Below are positions 10,301 through 18,582 of a stretch of DNA of 64,000 bases, one piece after another; position 1 is the stretch's first letter, and each line of letters opens with the position of its first letter. The notes beneath the pieces were generated by a model. That model had not been told where the DNA came from. It saw only the letters and a program-made list of their open reading frames with translations, and searched no databases. The stretch covers positions 126,344 to 190,343 of the forward strand of contig CALXKK010000001.1 in assembly GCA_944388935.1 (NCBI GenBank), written 5' to 3'. The DNA comes from an uncultured Clostridia bacterium. Lineage in GTDB: Bacteria > Bacillota > Clostridia > TANB77 > CAG-508. The position numbers and the translations under genes are program-made.

Positions 10301-10917
10301 CCACTTGTTCTTCCAGAGCCTACAACATCTAATAATTTTCCTGATTTTTCATTTACTATTTTATAATATCCTTCTTCATAATATTCAAAAATAAATCTTT
10401 GTTGACTTACCCCTGCGTCATCCCATAAATTTATATTTGCACCATTTTCAAGTTTGCCACCATCTGTTCCTACAACTCTACCTGTTAATTTAGTTGAAAT
10501 TCTGTTTGTTGTGCCATCTAATATTGTTTCTTCACCAAAAATATTCATTTTTGTTTGTATTAAATTTGTTTCTTCTTGTTTTTCTTCTATTTCTAAATTA
10601 TTATCTGTACTTCTAGAATCTTCCTCTAAATTTTCTTCTACTGCAGTATCGTCATTATTATCTACTTCATCTTCATCTTCTACTTTTCCTTCTGGGGATT
10701 CTTCATTTAAATCATCTTCATTTATTATATTAGCATCTTCTGTTATACTATTATCTTCACTTTCTAATATATTATTCTCTATTTGTTCTTTTTCATCTTT
10801 TTCTTCTATACTATTTTGAGTGTTTATATTTTCTGATTGAGCATATGAATTTAAAGGAATACAAATTTCTATTGCCAGAACCAATATAACGCATATTATT
10901 GATATTAATTTTTTCAT
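7330..10917 (-). CDS. Glucosaminidase with four ricin lectin domains and SH3 repeats
   Basis: This 1195-residue secreted wall hydrolase has a signal peptide (about 1-26), then a very acidic Asn/Glu-rich linker to about residue 130. Four ricin-type trefoils follow, spaced over about 135-735. An endo-beta-N-acetylglucosaminidase domain of the GH73/LytD kind covers about 735-1040. Its motif SRLIQEQGNNGSATI places the probable catalytic Glu at 892, and YYNPFNYSAS lies further on. Two bacterial SH3-like domains close the protein (LALRSEPSTQGGND and INLRAEPSKNSTKI). The family cuts the glycan strand of peptidoglycan after GlcNAc. The lectin half closely resembles those of the amidase and the M14 protein. 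The SH3 pair probably binds stem peptides, giving two wall-anchoring modes. Confidence 0.93.
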   Translation of the reverse strand: MKKLISIICVILVLAIEICIPLNSYAQSENINTQNSIEEKDEKEQIENNILESEDNSITEDANIINEDDLNEESPEGKVEDEDEVDNNDDTAVEENLEEDSRSTDNNLEIEEKQEETNLIQTKMNIFGEETILDGTTNRISTKLTGRVVGTDGGKLENGANINLWDDAGVSQQRFIFEYYEEGYYKIVNEKSGKLLDVVGSGRTSGTLVDQWEDNGGSDNQKWIIQDAGNGYYNIISKLSGMYLTVNGNGANCDLLCVADSTGGDNQKFKIVEKGTPKGEKTVEEGTYKIVLANTPTQSLTVDGGKTENGANVHIWKYANTKQQQFKLEYDGNGYYAIIPVHSGKRVDVVGTGNEANVDQWEDNGGNDNQKWVIRKSKQGNYNIISKRDSLYLDAYQSGSANGTNIEVYEQSGGKGQEFKLEKIDEPEEPTTPTEPDEQEVQVEEGTYKIVLANAPTQSLTVDGGKRDNGANVHIWEYKNTPQQQFNIVDAGGGYYEIIPVHSGKRIDVAGTGSGSNVDQWENNGGNDNQKWKFVKNSSGNYHIISQRLGLYLDACYSSSANGTNIEVYEKSGGAGQEFKLEKIDNKSEKTIEEGTYQISPKANTNLVVEASASNTDNNGRIQIWENLNMKAQKLKLEYVDGYYKISLAHCDKALTVKDGKIESGSEVVQYDWNNESSQKWIIRANGDGSVGILPSENTNLTIDILGAIDNGSILELYNNESNNKQKFVFKKTGIGVNIDTSKYPGISEAIDKLVEQHPNWQFEILYTGIDFNTAVQGEYQYRDSNGQPANLVDTSVYKGDWIAPNPIVSGNWALASYDGIAYFMDPRNFLNDTDVFQFLDLSNYSDSGATLESITSMVSGTFLEGYASDVMAACQETNTNPYFILSRLIQEQGNNGSATINMDGGDGKLYYNPFNYSASVGDEVNTALARAKQEGWDTMQKGLAGGIRILRKNYIDANQNTLYLNKFDVNPASPGGFYSHQYMQNLSAAYTEARRVKEYYASTGALDNTIKFIVPVFENMPSEASPKPSNSSSNTGSNTGSSVSSKIGPISVQIATESMSLALRSEPSTQGGNDTVIKRLDKGTNLFSIARLDNGWDKVITLDGIIGYCSREYLNENISDINTCGERVRVTSSNGINLRAEPSKNSTKIAGEQYGATGTRLVKGIYYAEEHSWDIVRFDNGDIGFVASDYLEVI

Positions 10918-10928
10918 TATTTTTCCTC

Positions 10929-11279
10929 CTATTTAATATTTAATAGTGTAATACCTGCTATAATTAAAAATATTCCAACTATTGCATATGTATTTATTGA
11001 CTCCTTAAATAAAAACACCCCTGCTAAAATTACTAGTACTTGTGTTATTCCTGTAATAATAGGAAATATATAACTTAAATCAAATTGTTTTATTATATAA
11101 AAAGTGTATATTAAAAAACTGGCTATATATAAAATAAAACCTAATATAGATTTAAGTCCCATAGATAAACTAAATAAACCATTCTGTAATGCAATATTTA
11201 CACTGTTAGCCTCTGATTTTAATAATACTAATCCTCCTACAGAGCACATTAAATAAATTATTATACTTATAATTTTCAT
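10929..11279 (-). CDS. EamA/SMR-like four-helix membrane protein, possible lipid-sugar flippase subunit
   Basis: This short protein of about 116 residues has four hydrophobic helices and ends in a typical EamA half-domain phrase (GVFLFKESINTYAIVGIFLIIAG). It resembles the small transporters (ArnE/ArnF-like) that move undecaprenyl-linked sugars across the membrane. The longer frame starts at 11309 inside the DUF2304 gene without a ribosome site. ATG at 11279 is preferred because AGGA lies 8 bases upstream and it begins one base after the stop of the previous gene. It follows DUF2304 and a DPM-type GT2, a combination often found together. Flipping the GT2 product is the likely role. Confidence 0.78.
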   Translation of the reverse strand: MKIISIIIYLMCSVGGLVLLKSEANSVNIALQNGLFSLSMGLKSILGFILYIASFLIYTFYIIKQFDLSYIFPIITGITQVLVILAGVFLFKESINTYAIVGIFLIIAGITLLNIK

Positions 11280-11280
11280 T

Positions 11281-11631
11281 TTATTGTCCTTTCTTTTGTT
11301 CTTCTTCATTTTCTTTTAGTGCAATATAATGATTTAAATCTTTAACCTTATCATTCAATTTAGAAATTCTAATATTATCTAAAAACACTTCAATTAATAG
11401 GAAGCCTATTGCACACATCCAAACGAAATTTACTGGTGCTTCAAATCCTAGAGCAGAAGAAATCCATGTAACAGCATCAGAAAAAGCACTCATTAGAATT
11501 AGTAAAATACTTCCAAAAAGCCATATTACAGAACTTTCTATTTTTAATTCAGATTTCTTTATTTTTCTTACGCAAAGTATAAAAGATAATACAGAGCATA
11601 TAATTAATAATATTCTTAAGGTTAATGACAT
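11281..11631 (-). CDS. DUF2304 family membrane protein
   Basis: This 116-residue protein has three hydrophobic helices followed by a charged tail predicted to form a short coiled coil (NIRISKLNDKVKDLNHYIAL). Length, topology and the RKIKKSELKIESS and WLFGSILLILMS segments match the DUF2304 family. Members of that family nearly always sit beside a DPM-type glycosyltransferase, and their role is not established. Here it lies 13 bases after such a gene and one base before an EamA-like transporter, so a GT2-DUF2304-flippase module is the natural reading. The tail may contact the transferase at the membrane surface, which is inference. Confidence 0.85.
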   Translation of the reverse strand: MSLTLRILLIICSVLSFILCVRKIKKSELKIESSVIWLFGSILLILMSAFSDAVTWISSALGFEAPVNFVWMCAIGFLLIEVFLDNIRISKLNDKVKDLNHYIALKENEEEQKKGQ

Positions 11632-11644
11632 TTTATTACCTCCA

Positions 11645-12328
11645 TTATGTATTTTTTGTAAAAGATCTAATAAATATTATTGAGCAAAACACATTAATCA
11701 TATATTTCATAGCTCTAATAGGTTTTAAATAACTTTCCCCAAGTTCTCGTTCTTTCATTTCTACTTGAACTTCTTTAATTTTCTTTTTCTTTTTTAACAT
11801 ATAAACTATAGTATCTGGTTCTGGAGAAAGTCCAGAATTATATACTAATTCTTTAATTGCATCTTTATTATATGCTCTCATTCCAGATGTAGGGTCCTTT
11901 ATAGTTTTACCTGTAGTTAATTTTGTTATAAAAGTTATTAAATTACTTCCTAACATTCTTATTGATTTAGGCTTAGATTCAGTTACAAATCTAGAGCCTA
12001 TTGCAATATCTGAACCTTTTTCTATTTCTTCTACTAATTTACTTAGTTCTTTTGCTTCATGTTGTCCATCTCCATCAAATTGTATTGCTATATCATAATT
12101 ATTTTTTAAAGCATATTTCATTCCAACTTGTATCGCACTCGTTAATCCATAATTTACTGGTAGTGATACTAAATTAAATTTATTACTTTCACAAACTTCT
12201 TTAGTTTTATCTTTAGAACCATCATTTATTACAACATAATCATATTTTGAATTGTTTATTACATCTTTAACTGTTTTTTCTATATTTAATTCTTCATTAT
12301 AAGCTGGAATGATAATTAATACTTTCAT
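11645..12328 (-). CDS. DPM1-type GT2 glycosyltransferase, soluble form
   Basis: This 227-residue GT-A domain protein begins KVLIIIPAYNEELNIEKTV, with VINDGSKDKT for nucleotide binding and QFDGDGQHEA carrying the DxD motif. It lacks the C-terminal membrane helices of the GtrB protein at 673-1617, which fits a transferase that relies on a separate membrane partner. The DUF2304 protein 13 bases downstream is a likely partner. The family makes polyprenyl-phosphate sugars from nucleotide sugars. The motif TKLTTGKTIKDPTSGMRAYN is typical of this subgroup. The sugar is unknown. It follows the lectin-M14 gene by 18 bases, so it is probably cotranscribed with it. Confidence 0.9.
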   Translation of the reverse strand: MKVLIIIPAYNEELNIEKTVKDVINNSKYDYVVINDGSKDKTKEVCESNKFNLVSLPVNYGLTSAIQVGMKYALKNNYDIAIQFDGDGQHEAKELSKLVEEIEKGSDIAIGSRFVTESKPKSIRMLGSNLITFITKLTTGKTIKDPTSGMRAYNKDAIKELVYNSGLSPEPDTIVYMLKKKKKIKEVQVEMKERELGESYLKPIRAMKYMINVFCSIIFIRSFTKNT

Positions 12329-12346
12329 TTTTATATCCTCTTTCTA

Positions 12347-15220
12347 CTAAAAATCTCTTAATATTTGCATTGTTGCATTGTTAAATTTATCTGAATATCC
12401 CCAATCAACTGTTTGAGAATGGTTCCAAACTTGTGGTAATTCTAATAACATTGATCTTGTATTTGGTAAGCTTCTTGCCCATTGTATTAAGTAACCATTG
12501 CCATATGTTCCAATATGATTAGAAATTCCAAATTGATTTCTATAATACCATCCTATTCCATCATCACCTATAGTTTCATTCATCCAACCATGTACATCTA
12601 TAACAATATTTTGTGAGCCTAAATGACCTGATATAAAATCATATAAAGATTGTGCCTCGTAAGCTTGAAGTGGTTGTGAACCAGTATAATTTCTATCTCC
12701 TGATAAAGATTTATAACCTATTGGGAAACATCTATTCATATCTATTCCTTTATGTCCTGACGCCTTGCTATATAATGTAGTACGTCCAGGTCCATTGTTT
12801 GTACTTCCATTATATTGTCCATCCGGATTGGAAACTGGTAATATATATATTGTCCACTTATTTACTAAGTCTTCTGATATATTTTTCTTTATATAACTAT
12901 AGAATTGGTCTGCAAGATAAGTAAGCTCTGCTCCATCATGGTCATATGAATCTTCAAATCCATGTATTGAAAAGTTAAGGAAAAGCCTTTTACTTCCGTT
13001 GCCTATTTTATAGTATCTAAGATCATATCCTCCATTTCCTTGTACTTTTAATCCAGATACCCCATATGTTCCTTCTTCTATGTGTTTATCGAAATAATTT
13101 AATAAACAAAATCTTTGTTTTGCGTTTTTCTCGTTGTTATATAATTCAAGTATTGAACCATTGCCAATTGCTCCAAGTATATCTATTGTTAAATCTGGAT
13201 TAACTAATGGTAAAATACCTATACTTCCATCTCCATTGTCTCTAATAATCCATTTTTGATTATCTCCACCGGTCCAGTCAAATTGAACTATTTCTGAGCC
13301 ACTTTGTATACTATTGTTTCTTACTGTTAAATATTTACCACTATGACATAAAGAAATTCTATAATATCCGTCATAATATTGAACATTAACTCTTTGTGCA
13401 GGAGCTTCACAATCCTCCCATATTTGTATTCTTCCTTCATTATCATAATTACTTGCTGATGCTTCTACTACTATATTAGTATTTGCTTGTGGTGCTAATT
13501 TATATATTTTATCAGCTACTGTTCTTTCACTTTTATCAGCAATTTTTTCTAATTTAAACTCTTGTCCAGAGCCTCCACTTTTTTCATAAACTTGTATATT
13601 ATTTCCATTTTGTGAACTAGAACCATATGCATCTAGATATAATCCTCCCTTTCTAGAAACAATATTATAGTTTCCTTGCTCACTTTTAACAAATTTCCAT
13701 TTTTGATTATTATTTCCTCCATTATTTTGCCATTGGTCTACATTTGATTCATTTCCTAATCCTACTACATCTAGTCTTTTCCCTGAATTTAATGGTATTA
13801 TTTCATAATATCCATCACCAACATCTTCCAAGTTAAACTGTTGTTGTAAACAATCTACATATCCCCATATATGCACATTTGCTCCATTTTCTATTTTTCC
13901 ACCATCAACAGTTAAACTTTGTGTAGGTGCATTGGCTAATACAATCTTATATGTTCCTTCTTCCGGATATACTTCCTCGATATTATCTACTCTTTGTAAT
14001 TTAAACTCCTGTCCTTTTCCTCCACTTTGGTCATATACTTCTATATTCGTACCATTTCCGGTTCCTGACCTATATGCATCTAAATATAGGGAATCTCTTT
14101 TAGAAACAATATTATAATTACCTTGACTACTTTTCCTTATTACCCATCTTTGATTATCATTTCCGCCATTGTCTTCCCATTGATCTACATTAGCTTCATT
14201 TCCTGTACCTACTACATCTAGTAATTTACCAGATTTTTCATTTATTATTTTATAGTATCCTTCTCCATCATATTCTAATCTGAATAATTGTTGCTTTGTA
14301 TCTGCAAATGTCCATATATGTACATTTGCTCCATTTTCTGTTTTTCCTCCATCTACAGTTAAACTTTGAGTTGGTGCATTGGCTAATACTATTTTATATA
14401 TTCCTTCTTCAACAGTTTTTTCTCCTTTAGGGGTTCCCTTTTCTAACAACTTAAATTTCTGATTTACTGTTCCAGCCTCATTTGCCACACATAACAAATC
14501 ACAATTTGCACCAGAACCATTTACTGTTAAATACATTCCATTTAATTTAGAAATTATAGAGTAATATCCATCATTTGTTTTTTTCAATATCCACTTTTGA
14601 TTGTCATGTCCACCATTATCTTCCCATTGGTCTACTAATGTACCACTTGCCATTCCTGAGCCTACTACATCCAATAATTTTCCTGACTTTACATTTACTA
14701 TAGTATAATAACCATCTTCATGATATTCAAATTTAAATCTTTGTTGTTCTACACTTTTGTCATCCCATAAATTAACATTTGCACCATTTTCTGTTTTTCC
14801 TCCATCTATACCTACAGCTCTACTACCTGGAAGAATTGTTATTATTGCATATATATCCCATCCTAATATTTCAGTATTTACTACATCAACTGATTTTGCT
14901 TTCATACTTAATTCAGGTACAAGTTTTTCTTGCAATGCTTCTTCTGAATCTTCGGGTAACATATTATCATCTTTATAGGTATTATTGCTATTTTTTGTTT
15001 CATCTACATTATTTTCATTATCTTGATTTAAACTTTCATCTGTAATATCGTTATCTGTTTTATTTTCGTTTTCCATATCATTCTTATTTTCTTCTTCAAT
15101 TGTTTGTTCATCTTTTGTATCCGTATCATTAACTTGTTCTTTTGCATAAGATACAGCTGGAACACAAAGTTCTAAAAGAATTATTAAAATTATACTTATG
15201 TTTAAAAATATTTTTTTCAT
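12347..15220 (-). CDS. M14-type zinc carboxypeptidase with four ricin lectin domains
   Basis: This secreted protein has 957 residues from the ATG at 15220. That start is preferred because it begins a normal signal peptide (MKKIFLNISIILIILLELC) and has GGGGGA 5 bases upstream; an upstream in-frame ATG at 15295 overlaps the promoter. An acidic linker and four ricin trefoils follow. The C-terminal 240 residues are an M14 metallopeptidase. SIHGFED gives zinc ligands His753 and Glu756, IDVHGW gives His877, MNRCFP supplies the substrate-binding Arg, and SMLLELP carries the likely catalytic Glu. Relatives cut gamma-D-Glu-diaminopimelate bonds or trim C-terminal residues of wall peptides. Cys in MNRCFP, where Asn is usual, is a small variation. 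It is the first gene after a consensus promoter. Confidence 0.92.
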   Translation of the reverse strand: MKKIFLNISIILIILLELCVPAVSYAKEQVNDTDTKDEQTIEEENKNDMENENKTDNDITDESLNQDNENNVDETKNSNNTYKDDNMLPEDSEEALQEKLVPELSMKAKSVDVVNTEILGWDIYAIITILPGSRAVGIDGGKTENGANVNLWDDKSVEQQRFKFEYHEDGYYTIVNVKSGKLLDVVGSGMASGTLVDQWEDNGGHDNQKWILKKTNDGYYSIISKLNGMYLTVNGSGANCDLLCVANEAGTVNQKFKLLEKGTPKGEKTVEEGIYKIVLANAPTQSLTVDGGKTENGANVHIWTFADTKQQLFRLEYDGEGYYKIINEKSGKLLDVVGTGNEANVDQWEDNGGNDNQRWVIRKSSQGNYNIVSKRDSLYLDAYRSGTGNGTNIEVYDQSGGKGQEFKLQRVDNIEEVYPEEGTYKIVLANAPTQSLTVDGGKIENGANVHIWGYVDCLQQQFNLEDVGDGYYEIIPLNSGKRLDVVGLGNESNVDQWQNNGGNNNQKWKFVKSEQGNYNIVSRKGGLYLDAYGSSSQNGNNIQVYEKSGGSGQEFKLEKIADKSERTVADKIYKLAPQANTNIVVEASASNYDNEGRIQIWEDCEAPAQRVNVQYYDGYYRISLCHSGKYLTVRNNSIQSGSEIVQFDWTGGDNQKWIIRDNGDGSIGILPLVNPDLTIDILGAIGNGSILELYNNEKNAKQRFCLLNYFDKHIEEGTYGVSGLKVQGNGGYDLRYYKIGNGSKRLFLNFSIHGFEDSYDHDGAELTYLADQFYSYIKKNISEDLVNKWTIYILPVSNPDGQYNGSTNNGPGRTTLYSKASGHKGIDMNRCFPIGYKSLSGDRNYTGSQPLQAYEAQSLYDFISGHLGSQNIVIDVHGWMNETIGDDGIGWYYRNQFGISNHIGTYGNGYLIQWARSLPNTRSMLLELPQVWNHSQTVDWGYSDKFNNATMQILRDF

Positions 15221-15260
15221 AATTTTCCCCCATATCTCTCTTATTTTATCATATACTGAA

Positions 15261-15289
15261 ATATTATCATAACAGTATTTATAAGTCAA
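15261..15289 (-). promoter_or_regulatory. Sigma-A type promoter for the lectin-M14 gene
   Basis: On the minus strand TTGACT (15284-15289) is followed by a 17-base spacer and TAATAT (15261-15266), with TG one base before the -10 box. It sits 41 bases upstream of the ATG and just past the terminator of gtrA, so it probably begins the transcript running to about 7.3 kb. Confidence 0.75.
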
Positions 15290-15312
15290 TTTCATTTTCG
15301 GCTATTTTAGTC

Positions 15313-15348
15313 AAAAAAACTAGGAAAATTTTTCATTTCCTAGTTTTT
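15313..15348 (-). terminator. Intrinsic terminator after the GtrA gene
   Basis: AAAACTAGGAAA and its exact complement (15316-15327 and 15336-15347) form a 12-bp stem with a short loop. On the minus strand it ends in a run of T, nine bases past the GtrA stop. It separates the polysaccharide locus from the lectin-hydrolase locus. Confidence 0.85.
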
Positions 15349-15356
15349 ACAATATT

Positions 15357-15770
15357 TTATTTTTCTTTACTTTTAAATGCAAAAAATTTGCTTATAAAAA
15401 AGTTTAAAATGACTACTATAACTGTTATTAATAATTTACTAATAATTTCTGGCAAAGGCGTTTTAAATAATAACATTCCTCCAAAAAATTCTATTAGCAT
15501 CGTAAAAGCTCTTCCTGCAATAAATTTTCCAAACTGCATCAATTTTTCTGAAAACGTTTTAGCTTGCGAATGAAAAACTAAATCTTTATTCGTAAAATAT
15601 GCAAATAATACTGCAAGAATAATAGCTATAAAATTTGAAAGATTTTCATTCCACTTAAGAAGGGAATTCATAACAAAAAAGCTACCTAAGTTAACAACAG
15701 TTGTTAATACCCCAAATACTACATATAGCATGACTTCTTTAGTTAAAATTTTCTTTATTAAATCCTTCAT
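15357..15770 (-). CDS. GtrA-like flippase
   Basis: This 137-residue protein has four hydrophobic helices and a clear GtrA signature (LYVVFGVLTTVVNLGSFFVM, and FFISKFFAFKSK at the end). GtrA proteins are thought to flip undecaprenyl-phosphate-linked sugars to the outer face of the membrane. GtrB-like and GtrII-like proteins are encoded 9 to 14 kb downstream, so the three classical parts are present in the window but not adjacent. The gene lies between the DUF2142 gene upstream and a strong terminator downstream. A GGAGG site precedes the ATG at usual spacing. It could serve either the GtrB-like enzyme or the soluble GT2. Confidence 0.9.
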   Translation of the reverse strand: MKDLIKKILTKEVMLYVVFGVLTTVVNLGSFFVMNSLLKWNENLSNFIAIILAVLFAYFTNKDLVFHSQAKTFSEKLMQFGKFIAGRAFTMLIEFFGGMLLFKTPLPEIISKLLITVIVVILNFFISKFFAFKSKEK

Positions 15771-15856
15771 TTTTCCTCCATTGTTTACTTCTAAATAAGA
15801 ATGTATATTATTTATTATATTTATTAAATCAATAAGCCTTGCAATTTTTTTACTTG

Positions 15857-17782
15857 CTATGCACTTAAATTAAAATCAAAATAGTTTGTCAATTGGCCAG
15901 CCCATCCATTAAGAAATACTGAGCAACCACATATAATAACAAAAAATATTAATGTTATTATCGCATATTTAATACTCTTATTCTTTATGTTACATTTTAT
16001 TTTGTCACTACTTAGCAATAAACAAAGTAGTGGAATAATTGGTAAGAAATATCTACCTTGAACTCCTTCAACATAATTTAATTGTGCCTGAGTCCAAGTT
16101 ATATACATTGCAGCAATAACTCCTAAGCTTTCTATTAAAACCATAAGAGTTAAAAGTATTTTATCTTTTTTATTAAATTTATATTTTGATGATTCTTTAT
16201 TATCCGTAAAAACAGCCAATGCTAATATCATAAAAATAAATACTACTAAAAGTGGTACCGTATTCCATCCGCCAATCATCGTATTAAAAATGTCAGAAAC
16301 TTTAAAATAGAATGTATTTGTTGCTGTTTCAACATCCCTAACTACATCTGATGCTGTAAACCAAATTTGCTCCATTGTATTTGTTCTTATTTGAACATCC
16401 CACACACCTGCTGATACTATACTATTTAAAGCAAAATATGGCACAAAGGTTATTAATAATACTATTATCCAAGCTAGTTTTCTCTTTAACTTACTTTCAA
16501 ATTTATCTTTTGGTAGCATGAAAACTAACAAGCAAATTGGGAAATATACAATTTTACATACTGTTGGTATCATACACAATAATCCCAATAATGAAATCTG
16601 TTTTAAGTTGATTTTCTCATCTTTAAATTTTAGTTTCATAGCATAAGAAATAGCCAATATAGTTGCTGAAATTATTACTGCATCTGGAGATACTGTTGCT
16701 GCTAAGTCCATACTCATAGGGAATAACGCAATTATCATTATAATTGCTTTCCACTTCTCAAATGGCATTATTTTTATAGCAATATATATTAATGCAATAT
16801 ATGAAATTAAATTAGTAAGTCTTCCTAAATATAAAATTAGTAAAGGGCTTAATTTTAATAATCTTCCTATTGTAATACCTACTAATTGTGGTATATAACT
16901 AATTGGAGTTAATGAACCACTCGCCCCAACAGATATTACTTCTTTGTCATTCTCATTTAATTCATCATTTATTTTCTCTTTTGCTGTTTCATAGCTAAAT
17001 TCCTTGTTTGGATAACTTCCATCTTCTCTCTTAAATAATTCTACTACACTTTTAGGCAAACCATTAGTTGGGTTAGAAATAATATGTCCACTCGAAATTT
17101 CATATGCCTTCCAAAAATGTGCATGTTCATCATATCTAGATTGAGGAATATTAACAATCATTAAAGCTATTCCTATAATACTTGCTAGTACCAAAAATAT
17201 TTTTTCTTTTTTAATTGATATTTCTTTTTGCTGAAGTAATTTATATAATTTAAATAATACATATATTGTTAATAAGATTATAAAAATTATTGCTAATTGA
17301 ACAAATGAGAATTTTATTTCTGGCATATATGTTATGTTATCATTTATAAGTATTTTGTCTATATTATTCATATCTATTTGTGTTTTGGGATAATTTAACT
17401 CAAATTCTTGCAAGTCAATTCCTTTTACAAAATAGACTTTGAATTTTGTAGCATTTTGATTTTCTTTAGGCATAAATTTTGCTTGGTCATTATAAATGAT
17501 TCTTAAGTACACGTCTTGGTTATCGTCTTTCATTTGTAATGTAACGTTATAAATTTTTACATTTTTTGTATTTTTTACTTTTATTATTTCATTTGCTTCA
17601 TCTTCATTAAATTCCATTTCATCTTTAGAAATTTCCATTGTTTGGTTACCTATCAAATGTAATTTTGTATATATTTTATTTATTACAACATTATAAATTA
17701 CAATTAATGCTTCTATAACAAAACTTAAAATAATAATTATTGCTAAAGCTTTTAAAATCTTTAAAACTGTTTCTTTTTTCAC
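15857..17782 (-). CDS. DUF2142 family multi-pass membrane protein (probable GT-C glycosyltransferase)
   Basis: This 641-residue protein has a first helix, an extracytoplasmic beta-rich domain of about 110 residues, and then about eleven helices. The phrase NIPQSRYDEHAHFWKAYEIS is the conserved acidic loop of DUF2142, and GRYFLPIIPLL is its second hallmark. The family resembles GT-C enzymes that use polyprenyl-linked sugars outside the membrane, with the DEH motif at the catalytic loop. It is the last gene of the polysaccharide operon, following the ABC permease by 20 bases. A likely job is to add side sugars to the exported glycan, possibly using the product of one of the GtrB-type enzymes. 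The acceptor is unknown. Confidence 0.85.
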   Translation of the reverse strand: MKKETVLKILKALAIIIILSFVIEALIVIYNVVINKIYTKLHLIGNQTMEISKDEMEFNEDEANEIIKVKNTKNVKIYNVTLQMKDDNQDVYLRIIYNDQAKFMPKENQNATKFKVYFVKGIDLQEFELNYPKTQIDMNNIDKILINDNITYMPEIKFSFVQLAIIFIILLTIYVLFKLYKLLQQKEISIKKEKIFLVLASIIGIALMIVNIPQSRYDEHAHFWKAYEISSGHIISNPTNGLPKSVVELFKREDGSYPNKEFSYETAKEKINDELNENDKEVISVGASGSLTPISYIPQLVGITIGRLLKLSPLLILYLGRLTNLISYIALIYIAIKIMPFEKWKAIIMIIALFPMSMDLAATVSPDAVIISATILAISYAMKLKFKDEKINLKQISLLGLLCMIPTVCKIVYFPICLLVFMLPKDKFESKLKRKLAWIIVLLITFVPYFALNSIVSAGVWDVQIRTNTMEQIWFTASDVVRDVETATNTFYFKVSDIFNTMIGGWNTVPLLVVFIFMILALAVFTDNKESSKYKFNKKDKILLTLMVLIESLGVIAAMYITWTQAQLNYVEGVQGRYFLPIIPLLCLLLSSDKIKCNIKNKSIKYAIITLIFFVIICGCSVFLNGWAGQLTNYFDFNLSA

Positions 17783-17802
17783 CTTTCTCCCCCTACTTAA
17801 TT

Positions 17803-18582
17803 TTATAATTGTTCTGCAAAACCTTTTTGTAATTTATTAAATATTAAATATCCTATTACTATTGCTACAATAAATACACAGATTAAAATTAATATTGCTT
17901 TTATATCTGGCATAGTTTGATTATAAAAAATGTCTCTATAACCATTTATTATATATGTCATTGGATTTAAATTTAATATCCATTTAAAATTTTCTGGTAT
18001 TGAATCTGAAGCATAAACTATAGGTGTAGCATAAAATAATAATTGCAAAAATACACCTATAAAATGCTGTAAATCTCTAATATATACACAAATACTTGAT
18101 ACTATTAATGATATAGCAATTAATAATAAATATTGTGCTATAAAAATTAAAGGATAAAATAAAATATATTTTGTTATTCCCAATCCACTAAATAAAACAA
18201 ACACAAGTATTATAATAGTTGAAATTAAAAAGTTAACTCCTTCACTTGTTACTACAGAAATAGGTAATATTTCTCTTGGAAAATAAACTTTCTTTAGAAT
18301 ATTTCCATTTTCAACCATTGTAAATGCAGATCTTGTTATGGCATTTGAAAAAAAAGTCCAAGGAATTAAACCACAACATAGAAATATTACATAATTTTCT
18401 TGTGTATTTCTTAAGATTAATGGAAAAACTATAGCATATACTGCAATCTGTAATAAAGGGTTTAAAAATGACCATAATACTCCTAAAAATGAATTTTTGT
18501 ATTTACCCCTTATTTCTTTTTTTACACTTGTTTTTAGTAATTCTCTATAATTATATAAATTTTTAAAGACATTTAGCATCAT
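17803..18582 (-). CDS. ABC-2 type polysaccharide exporter permease (Wzm/TagG-like)
   Basis: This 259-residue membrane protein has six hydrophobic helices. Its N-terminal amphipathic part reads LKTSVKKEIRGKYKNSFLGVLWSFLNPLLQ, shortened here to the tell-tale KYKNSFLGVLWSFLNP, which is characteristic of Wzm/TagG permeases. It pairs with the ATPase at 20911-21657 to export an undecaprenyl-linked glycan or teichoic acid. The fusion glycosyltransferase gene lies between the two exporter genes. Two adjacent ATG codons (18582 and 18579) follow AGGAG by 4 and 7 bases. The second has better spacing and would begin directly after the upstream stop TAA, whereas the first overlaps it by one base. Confidence 0.93.
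   Translation of the reverse strand: MMLNVFKNLYNYRELLKTSVKKEIRGKYKNSFLGVLWSFLNPLLQIAVYAIVFPLILRNTQENYVIFLCCGLIPWTFFSNAITRSAFTMVENGNILKKVYFPREILPISVVTSEGVNFLISTIIILVFVLFSGLGITKYILFYPLIFIAQYLLLIAISLIVSSICVYIRDLQHFIGVFLQLLFYATPIVYASDSIPENFKWILNLNPMTYIINGYRDIFYNQTMPDIKAILILICVFIVAIVIGYLIFNKLQKGFAEQL

Noticed and set aside
7330-15220. CRISPR-like or tandem DNA repeats
   Set aside because: The recurrent words are within long open frames and encode lectin repeats of about 140 residues, with no constant repeat-spacer pattern.
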